This document shows, piece by piece, positions 56,038-64,000 of a stretch of DNA of 64,000 nucleotides. The stretch's first letter is position 1, and each line of letters begins with the position of its first letter. A program made the position numbers and the translations under genes. The notes under the pieces are model-generated. The model did not search any database, had not been told where the DNA came from, and worked only from the letters and a program-made list of their open reading frames with translations. This DNA is from Strongylocentrotus purpuratus (taxonomy: Eukaryota > Echinodermata > Echinoidea > Camarodonta > Strongylocentrotidae), in the NCBI RefSeq assembly GCF_000002235.5, contig NW_022145604.1:5491077-5555076 (forward strand), given 5' to 3'.

Positions 56038-56478
56038 TTCTCACTCTGTCCCATGCCCCAACGCCCGCAGCTGCCATAGTGGTCATAATTATGAACATAA
56101 TTAAAAAGTAAAGACAAAACTAAACTAAGAATATCGCCGAGTTGGCAGACCAATACAAAATAGATGGTGAGTACTTTCCCAGATGTTTAAGGGTCAAGAA
56201 AGTCAAAAAAATATAAACTTAATTAAAAGTTTATTTGTGGTACAATTTGGAGAATATCTTTATATTGACCAATACAGGATAAAAGTCAAGGTAAATTGCC
56301 ATGTTTTTAGTTCATTAGCCATTTTGTCCAATTTCCTTTCATCCAATAATTATTTCATCCAAATGCCAATTATAACCTATGATCAGTTCGTTCGAAATCA
56401 CCAGACCATTGAGGCTACCACTATCTTTGCCTATTTTAGGCCTATCCAGTTTTTCCACACAATTTTTGTATACATTAT
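55004..56478. repeat. Simple-sequence region without a recognised gene
   Basis: It holds a G run at 55,004-55,017, ATT/ATG-type microsatellites at about 55,250-55,480, and a C run followed by (TC)n at 55,986-56,050. Open frames in between lack motifs and splice context. Confidence 0.6.
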
Positions 56479-56657
56479 GGCCCGAATTCACAAAGCAAGG
56501 TTTGAGCTCAGAACAAGGTTTGAGCTCAAACCTCCTTTTGTTTCGCCAAACCTCCTTTTGTTCTTTACAAACCAGGTTTGTAAAAAACGCGTAAAACGCG
56601 TCATATGACGTACGAAAACCAAGGTTTGTCGACAAACCTCCTTTGTGAATTCGGGCC
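56479..56657. mobile_element. Foldback MITE, ends GGCCCGAATTCACAAAG (second family member)
   Basis: This 179-bp element has the same outer ends as 29,734-29,980 (GGCCCGAATTCACAAAG / CTTTGTGAATTCGGGCC). The interior differs and is built from AGGTTTG/CAAACCT repeats around acgcgtaaaacgcgtcatat. Confidence 0.8.
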
Positions 56658-56918
56658 TTTGGGTTTGGACGAATTGGCATTATATAGACCACAAGCCATA
56701 AACCTGATTGAAGGTTGATTGCATTCCTTTCTTTGTTCGTTCTTTAGCCCTTCGGAGCGTCGGTCAGTATAATAGCATCCTGGCATGACGATGTGCGGCG
56801 CTGATCCATGCCACTGATTAATAATGATCCAGAGTTTGTGTTTATAAAAAGATTTGAAAGCATAGTTTTTTCAATTCGTTCGTTTTTTTATAGCCACGGT
56901 TTTTTTTTGGGCACGTAC

Positions 56919-59300
56919 ACTGGCGTCCCTGAGGGGGGGGGCAAGGGGGCAGAGTGCCCCCCTGACGGGCCCCAGGGGGAGGAGGAAAAGGGGGAAGGGG
57001 AAAGGAAAAAAAAGGAGAAAGAGAAAAAAGGGGAAAGAAAAGAAAAGAAAGGAAAGGAAGGAAAGAGAAAAAAGGAAAAGGGGAGAGAAAAAAAAAGAAA
57101 GATAAAAAGGAAAAAAAAAAAAAAGAAAGAAGAGAAAAATAAGAAAGAGGGACAAGGAAAGGAAAGTAAAAAATGGGGAAATTATTTTTAAAAAAGACCA
57201 TGGCCGTACGCACCGGGGGGGGGGGGGGGAGTTGACCCCAGATATTTATTTTATATACCAAATCCTTCAATTCTACTTTTGAAAAATGCAAAAGTACCCT
57301 CATGACCAGTTTGGTCGCTCGAACTCCCTTCACTCCTTTTGCTTTTGAGTTTCTTCAAAAACTTTTCATGCACCTTTACCCCTCCCCCATCAGAAAAATA
57401 TTCCGCATACGGCAAAAAAAAAGACAAATGAAAATAGGAAAATATAAGTGATATAACAAATTCGACACTCTTCGCTGGCGCGAGCTGCTTGCTAGCCTAT
57501 TTTGTATTAATTGTTTTCACTTGCTGAAAAAAAGAAAAGGATTAGCACTGCCTAGAATACAATTGTGTCTGCCCCGACTGGCCCCGACCTGCAACCATGG
57601 CAACCATAACACCCAGTTTATGTACCAAATGTTACTAAAAGAGACTAATTCATTTTTTCTCGCTCGCTCGCGAATAAATGAAATAGACATTGCTTTGAAA
57701 GCAATTGTGCCCACCCTTGACCTGCAACAATATCATTAAAAATGGAAGTGTTTTTCGCCCTCTCGCCCAAAAGGAATTGATATCCTGCTAAACGCGATTG
57801 CGCCCATCCTGACCTGCACCAATACAAACAAGTTTATGTATTAATTTCTATTAAAAGAGAATTGATTTTTTTTTGCATCGCTATGATCGCTTACCAAAAT
57901 GGAATTGACATTCCTAACAAAATATGTGCGCTCCCTTGCCTGCAACGAAAATCCCAGTAAATAAGTACCGAACGTTATTTTGAGAGATATTGTTTCCTCG
58001 CTCGCCAGAATTGATGAATTGATTGATTTTAGTGATTGAAATATGAGTTGATTTGTTTTTTGTTTTACCCTCTCTTTGCTACGCTGTCTTTACAATTAAC
58101 ATCGCTAACAAACATGCTCACCCCAACCTACAACAAATTACCAGTTGATAATAATGTACCAGACGTTGATCAAAGAAAATTTGGTTTGCTCGCTAGCTAC
58201 GCTCCCTCGCCAATATGGAATTAACATCACCTTAAACATGATTGTGTAAGCCCCGACCTGCAACAAAAAACCTGAAAATTATGCACCAATCATCATTAAT
58301 TTTGTTTTGCCTGCCCACCAAAATGGGATTGACATTGGCTTAAACACGATTGTACCCACCTCCGACCTGCAACAATGACACAAAGTTTATGTACCAATTC
58401 CTTGAGGACAATTGAACCAAGTTAAATTGGCAATATTATTATATATTAAAAAAAAGAAGCGATTTTTTATTCTTGCTCGCTACGCTCGCTCGCCAAAATG
58501 AAATTAACATCGCTAACGTGCCCGCCCTAACCTGCAACAACATCACTAGTTAATAATTATGTACCAAACATTATTCAAAGAAGTTTTGGTGTGCTCGCTC
58601 GCCAAAACGGAATTAACATCACCTTAGACATGATTGTGAAAGCCCTGACCTGCAACAAAAAAAACCTGAAATTTATGAACCAATTATCATTACAAAAATT
58701 TTGCTCGCTCGCTACGCTCGCTCGCCAAAATAGAAATAACATCGCTTTAAATAATCATGTCCCTGACATGGATCAATGAAATCAAGTTAATGTACCATGT
58801 TCTCATCGTAGAGAAGTGATTTTTTTTCGCTCGCTAGCTTGTGGAATTATGTGCCCACCACTGACCTGCTACATTAACAAGAGAAATGTAGGGGGGGGGG
58901 GTTGCCTGCCCGCCAAAATGGGATTGAAATTGCCTTACACACGGTTGTGTCCGCCCCGACCTGCAACAATGAAACAAGTTTTAAATAGCAATTCATTAAG
59001 AGAAAGGTGTATTTTCGCTCGCTAGCTAAAATGGGTATCAAATCACCCTTGTTCCCGCACCCGGCATGGGACAATTGGACCAAGTTTAAGTGGCAAATAT
59101 TAAAAAAGAAGGGATTTTTTTCTTGCTCGCTACGCTCGCTTGCAAACATGAACTTAACGTGGCTAACAAATGAGTGTGCCCACCCCCGACTTGCAACAAT
59201 ACCGGTTTATATACCAAACGTTACTTAAATATATTTTTTTGCCCGCTCGCTCGCCAGAAGTGAAAATTAGCAACGCCTTTATTGTTTTGTTTCGATCGCT

Positions 59301-59335
<35 letters not shown>

Positions 59336-59361
59336 TGACGGAGTACCCCAGGTACGCCACT
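56919..59361. mobile_element. ~2.4-kb TIR-like element with 10-bp flanking duplication, filled with satellite
   Basis: The word GGGCACGTAC occurs immediately outside both ends (56,909-56,918 and 59,362-59,371). The left end starts ACTGGCGTCCCTGAGGGG and the right end, read in reverse, starts AGTGGCGTACCTGGGG, an imperfect inverted pair followed by G/C runs. The interior is a purine-rich tract (about 56,930-57,180), another G run at 57,217-57,231, and a diverged satellite (about 57,500-59,290). No transposase frame was seen. A 9-10-bp duplication would suit a Mutator-like element, but the superfamily is not settled. Confidence 0.6.
57500..59290. repeat. Diverged ~115-bp satellite with CGCTCGCTACGCTCGCTCGCC motif
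   Basis: About fourteen diverged units share (t)cgctcgctacgctcgctc, then ccaaaatggaattgacatc, then a cccgacctgcaacaa segment and a gtaccaa(a)tgttatt segment. Divergence between units is high, so the array is old. Coding frames here are chance products of the repeats. Confidence 0.8.
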
Positions 59362-59910
59362 GGGCACGTACTGCATGGATTCATAAACTAGTCACATGAC
59401 TATATTGAATGAAATGCGAGATAAATATTGAGACCATATCGAGTGGGCGGGGCCGGGTCAGATGGAAAAAAAAATACATCTACGAAATTGGAGTTCATTA
59501 CGTCTTTTGTTCTATGCAAACAGACGGTGATTTCGAAGTCGTGAAACAGAAAAATTTGTTACAACTTCTGATCGAAGTAGGTCTAGATCTAGATGTAATA
59601 TACAGATTTATCCGGGGACTTAGCTCGGAGCTGAGCAGTTTAAGAAGAAGAACAAAAATGGGAGTTCACCTTTCATTTTGTTCTCTCTCTTATTAAAGAT
59701 ATATTTATATCGCCACTTATTTTCCGCGGCACTGTTTTATAAATCAGAGATTTAAAAAAGATCGTTCGTGAAAACATCAACAGCTGTTCGTTCCAGTTCG
59801 TATGCCACGCCCACAAAATACATTATCACGTGACAAATCATGTGAGCAGCGAATTAACTTTCAGCTCGATCGTTGTTTGATAATAAAAACTGAGAAAGCT
59901 GAAAAGCAAA

Positions 59911-61628
59911 ATGGGAGGATTACGTTCTTATGTCTCAAAGTTACTAATTTGCATGGCGGTATTGGCTGTGAAACAGGTAAGCTCTTTGTGCATTTTTTAA
60001 TATACATGAACAAGATATTTTGTGTCGAAGCAGAAGATAGCGATGTCGAGCAAAATGCCCCAAAGAAACTGAAGCCGCTTCTCCCATGTCTTTGTCCATG
60101 TCGACGGCAAGCCTCACCGCCCGGCCCCCGTTACGGCGGCGAAGGCAGCGTGACGTGTGCGATAGGTACACTTACCGGCTTTCCGAGGCGGAGTGATTGT
60201 GATCGCTTCATGTTCTGTCACTGTCACTCTTACAAATGTAGTAGATCTATATCTTAGAGGTGCTAAATTAAAGTAGGGACATCATTCACACAATATAACA
60301 AACAAATAAATAGATTTGAACATGTGATGACAAGAAGATAAACTGATCAAGATTGTTTTTACTTTTTGATAAACAGTAGGGGCGCTGGTCCGAGATTAAG
60401 GATCGTCTTCATAAACTAAGATAGTCTTTGTAAACGCTGACCAATGCGTCCTCTAAAACAAGGATTGTCTGCAAAAAGGCAGATGTTCCATATTTTTGAT
60501 CGGCACATTGGCGATGCAAAAAACGGATTCCGGGATGATTTTCTTGATGCATTTTACACTGACTTTGTACAGAGACCTTCACATGCATGTAAATTAGCAA
60601 TAAATCTTGGGAAGACGGACAACCCATAAAAGTAGATGGTCAACTAGGGTTATTTTCCCCTGGGGAATCCAAATTTGGCATTGCCAGCGGGCGGTTCGGT
60701 AACCCGAAACCCGCAGAGCGCCGATGAAAAAAAACGTCCGCGAAAATGCAGAAGATCCTTGTTTATGAGGACGTATTTTGTCCGCGTTTATGAGGATATC
60801 CTCGTTTATGAGGACGATCCTCATTCTCGGACCAGTGCCCCTACTGATAAACACAGTTTTATTTTCCCCTTCATTTCCTTTCCCTCGTTTCTTTTCCTCT
60901 CCTTTTTTCTTATTCCTTTTTAAATGAAAGAATTCCATATTAGCTGATGGTCAGGTCAGTAATATCCTCATCTTTTTGTGTTTAAAATAGACTGCAAAAG
61001 TCGGTCTACACTGTATGTATTTTGTCTGGGAATATATATCCTCTGCTGAGCTGAGATTACATTACATACTCTGGACACCAAAAACCCTCTTGAGTTGCAA
61101 AAGTCAGAATAATTTATATCATTTCTGATTTGAGTGTCTTCTTTGATATCTGTCACTTATAATATTGATTTGCTCTGCAAAGTGGTTAAAAATTCAGAGA
61201 ATGATAAAAAAACAGAGCAACAGAATGTCACATTTTACTTTATCTCAAAATTAAGATTAGACATAATCTTTCTTATGTCACATTATTTACACACAGGCGC
61301 TCCCAGATCGCTCCTTCACCATCGACTACGACAGCAACACTTTCCTGAAGGATGGCCAGCCGTTTCGCTACGTCTCTGGGAGCTTTCACTACAGCAGGGT
61401 TCCAGCATTCTACTGGCAGGACAGACTGGACAAGATGAAGATGGCTGGATTGAATGCGGTCCAGACGTAAGGACAAAGCCTTGATAATCAAAGAATCTTT
61501 ATTTACTTATTCATGTTTTCACCTGGTAGATGGTCCAGTCTTTTCTTTAAACATTTTAGTTGTTTGTTTATCCATTTGTATAATGGAAGGTAAAGAAATT
61601 ATATGATAGAGACAAGTCCGACTTGGGT

Positions 61629-61659
<31 letters not shown>

Positions 61660-63742
61660 GCTCCAAAATGGGCTCCATCATAATATGCAAGGAGGTACGG
61701 ATGCATCATGTAATCTACTCACAAGTCCCGTTTATAATTGAAAGTGTATTTAAACTTGCAATATTTCTGTATGGAAGTAACATTTGAACTCATATTTTAA
61801 ATATATATAAGTGGTATGAAATCTCTAACTTACTACTACATGTAGTACAAAGCAAAATGTTTGTTTTTTCATTGGAACACTTTGAGCATTTTGTGAATGC
61901 ATACTATTTCTGGTTTCTGATGTGGGTTTTTTTCTTTCTCTTTCTCTGTTTTTCTCTCTTTTCACCTCTAGATATGTGATCTGGAACTTCCATGAGCTCA
62001 AGCCTGGAGAGTTTAACTTTGATGGTGATCATGATATCCTCTCGTTTCTCAAGAAGGCCAATGATACAGGTCTAGCCGTCATCCTCAGACCTGGGCCCTA
62101 CATCTGTGGAGAATGGGACCTGGTATGTAAGAAAGTAAAATAGAAATCTGGGGGTCGTTTCATGAAACCAATTCCATGACCGTCGTATCTTTGTCCGTGA
62201 CCTATTTCACCAAACGATGATAAGCAAAAAAAATTCATTTGCCTTGAGATGGTGTACCTAAAAAGATATGACAGGTTTGGAGTTGCGACAACAAATTGTT
62301 GCTGAAGTTGTCGCTCATCTTGGCAAAGACAGATTTGTGAAACACTTAGTGGACGAGTTAAGCGACAGCGTCGAGATGTTGTTGATCTTGTAGTTATGAC
62401 GGTTTTGAGAAACGACCCCTGCTGGTTGCTCTTTTTTATGGGTGCTGCTGTATGTACTTTTGTAACGCAAATCTTGCCTAGCACTTTTTGTCAGTTTCAA
62501 AGTATTGTTATTCAATTGCACCAACTCTCATCCTGAATCTGCCAAATTTTAATCTCCTTATTAACGTATCGGTAATACAATCTCCATCATCAACTTTGGC
62601 TGGCAGTTGGTAAGGGGAAATCGCCTACAAAATAATAAGGAGATAGCTGTTAAAATATTATCTGCTAGTTTCTGAACTATAACAACAGTTCCATACATTT
62701 TCTTTATCAAATCCAGGGCAGAGAAATCTTCACAAATAAATTGATCAACTTTTTTTCTCCAAATCGGCAACATCAATTTTTTATATTTCATTTGCTGTTT
62801 AAAAAAAATACATCTGAACTCAGACTTGTGGAAGAAAGGGTGTACAGTACTTTTGTACAAAGATTTTGTCAGGAGGATAGTGTATGGTGAACTGCATTTT
62901 TTAAAAAACATTTCTACTTATTTTTTTCCATTTGGGAACAAGGTGTACAAACCCTGGTTTAATGTTTTGATGTTTATTTTCTTGTTTACAGGGAGGACTT
63001 CCTGCATGGCTTCTCAACATTCCTGGCATTGTCCTTAGATCATCAAATGATTGTGAGTAGAATCCAGCCCTTTTCTATATCTTTAAAAGGCAGTCATCAA
63101 GCTGCTCTGTGGAGATGAGATGATGATCCTCTATTTATTTTGCTGCATTGGGATTTGGCCATTCCACCAAGTCCGATGTCAGGAAAATGTGGGGTAACTT
63201 CTGAAAGAATGCCTTTGACTTGACTATCTACCTGAGGGGCTAAGTAAAACAAAAATTGTATGTAAACAAAATAAATGGAAAATTACCTTATTTACAAACT
63301 GATTAAAAATGTACTGATTCAGCTGAGTTTTGACAGGCTTCTGTTACGCTGTCCAAAACTGATAACGATTTCAAACGGCTGAAAAATATTGTGGTCAGCA
63401 AAAAAAAATGTCATATTGAAACTATCAATTGAGTAGGTCAACTCTTTTCATCAAACAACACTAACAACATCATCATGGAGATTTTCTGTTTGTTTATTCA
63501 ATGTCACCCCCAAAACGTATAGAAATATGATGGATATCAATTTATTTCTTAATTAGGTTCTCCCACTCCCCCCCCCCCAGCTGACTCCCCTGCCAAATGT
63601 TACTTGATCTGTAACCATGCACATGTTTGTATGTATCTTTTTTGTAGTATACATGGCTCATGTCACAGAATGGATGAATTTCTTTCTGCCAAAGCTCCGG
63701 CCGTACCTTTACGTCAATGGAGGGCCTATCATCATGGTCCAG
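59911..63742 (+). CDS. GLB1-like: Beta-galactosidase, GH35 (GLB1-like), 5' part; continues past the window
   Basis: Five exons, all in phase: 59,911-59,976; 61,297-61,466; 61,972-62,122; 62,992-63,052; 63,648-63,742 (181 codons). Exon 1 encodes a signal peptide ([20 protein letters not shown]) with good start context and a gtaagc donor. Later exons read [20 protein letters not shown], then [20 protein letters not shown], then [18 protein letters not shown], then [20 protein letters not shown] and [10 protein letters not shown]. This is the N-terminal TIM-barrel of lysosomal beta-galactosidase and its GLB1L relatives. The acid/base Glu follows in the V-E-N-E-Y motif, expected in the next exon outside the window. 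It removes terminal beta-linked galactose from glycoconjugates in the lysosome or outside the cell. GLB1 versus GLB1L cannot be decided from this part. Confidence 0.9.
60376..60844. mobile_element. Foldback element with 9-bp target duplication in GLB1-like intron 1
   Basis: Ends are GTAGGGGCGCTGGTCCGAGA at the left and TCTCGGACCAGTGCCCCTAC at the right, and the inverted match continues for about 40 bp with few mismatches. TGATAAACA flanks both sides (60,367-60,375 and 60,845-60,853). Direct repeats of gtttatgaggacg lie inside the right end. A 9-bp duplication with long TIRs fits a non-autonomous Mutator-like element. It carries no gene. Confidence 0.8.
62151..62419. mobile_element. MITE in GLB1-like intron 3
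   Basis: Inverted ends GGGGTCGTTTCATGAAACC and GGTTTTGAGAAACGACCCC bound about 270 bp. The target duplication is unclear. It sits about 30 bp downstream of the exon 3 donor. Confidence 0.6.
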
Positions 63743-64000
63743 GTAGGTCCTTCTTTAACACCTTAATCAGGGGTCATTTGAGGTCATTGGGTTCTATAGA
63801 GTGGTGAAGTGTGATGTCATCAAAAATCTATTTTTAGAATTTCTCAATTTTTTCTTCATTTTCCGAAAGAGCATCAAAAATAATGTCCTAATGTCGAAAA
63901 CTAATGGAATAGTATTGGCTGAGATATGACCATCTGAATAAATATATGTCCTATGGGAACTCAGTGTTGTAGTGCTGTGGTTCATAACATTAGGAACCAG

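Noticed and set aside
56808-57333. Lys/Glu-rich frame on + and Phe/Leu/Pro-rich frame on -
   Set aside because: Low-complexity purine tract inside a transposon-like element.
1-64000. Search for virus-like or LTR elements
   Set aside because: No gag/pol/env, integrase, capsid or paired LTR was recognised; the only reverse-transcriptase sequences belong to L2/CR1-like LINEs.

Overview
The window is eukaryotic, gene-poor and repeat-rich, most likely from an echinoderm and probably a sea urchin. The reasons are two tandem Toll-like receptor genes whose coding sequence lies in one exon, a spliced beta-galactosidase gene, exons of an adhesion-type GPCR, many Helitron copies, and L2/CR1-like LINE and SINE tails. 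The species is inferred, not shown. Nothing prokaryotic or virus-like was recognised.

Layout. (1) About 1-23,962 is a head-to-tail array of non-autonomous Helitron-like elements. I place nine units (H0-H8), all on the + strand. At seven of the eight internal junctions a 3' end (GC hairpin, then CTAG) is followed directly by a 5' end (TCTATA or TCCATA, then ATAATAATACGC or a close variant); at the eighth the last G is missing. There are two head types (I and II) and two tail types (A and B), mixed like modules. Units carry tRNA-like sequences, a TACGC/GCGTA-rich module, YY1-like sites, G-tracts and copies of a terminal hairpin buried inside the element. No Rep/helicase gene is present. (2) 23,963-28,457 holds minus-strand exons of an adhesion-GPCR-like gene (hormone-receptor-motif-like and GAIN-like exons). 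The Helitron array ends 38 bp from one of its splice donors, and one intron holds an inverted minisatellite. (3) 28,458-30,838 holds a SINE and two small foldback elements. (4) 30,839-34,650 is TLR-A, with a leader exon, an intron and a single coding exon. (5) 35-42.5 kb is low-complexity sequence and a degenerate minisatellite interrupted by a 5'-truncated L2/CR1-like LINE with a long open frame. (6) 42.5-49.1 kb holds an orphan copy of the TLR leader and intron, an inverted stretch of the same minisatellite, then TLR-B. (7) 50.8-53.7 kb is a ~160-bp tandem repeat inside a ~1.2-kb higher-order repeat; next come a copy of the TLR-A upstream flank and a 500-N gap. (8) 55-59.4 kb is simple sequence plus a ~2.4-kb element with matching 10-bp flanks, filled with a ~115-bp satellite. 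(9) 59,911 to the right edge is the 5' part of a GH35 beta-galactosidase gene (five exons, all in phase), with foldback elements in two introns.

Function. The TLRs are predicted innate immune receptors. TLR-B differs from TLR-A by one extra 24-residue LRR and by a Pro-to-Leu change in the BB loop of the TIR domain, a position known to be critical for signalling in vertebrate TLRs. The beta-galactosidase is a predicted lysosomal or secreted glycosidase. The adhesion-GPCR exons cover extracellular parts only; no GPS or seven-helix exon is visible. These three genes show no operon-like link. What unites the window is repeated duplication and transposon insertion.
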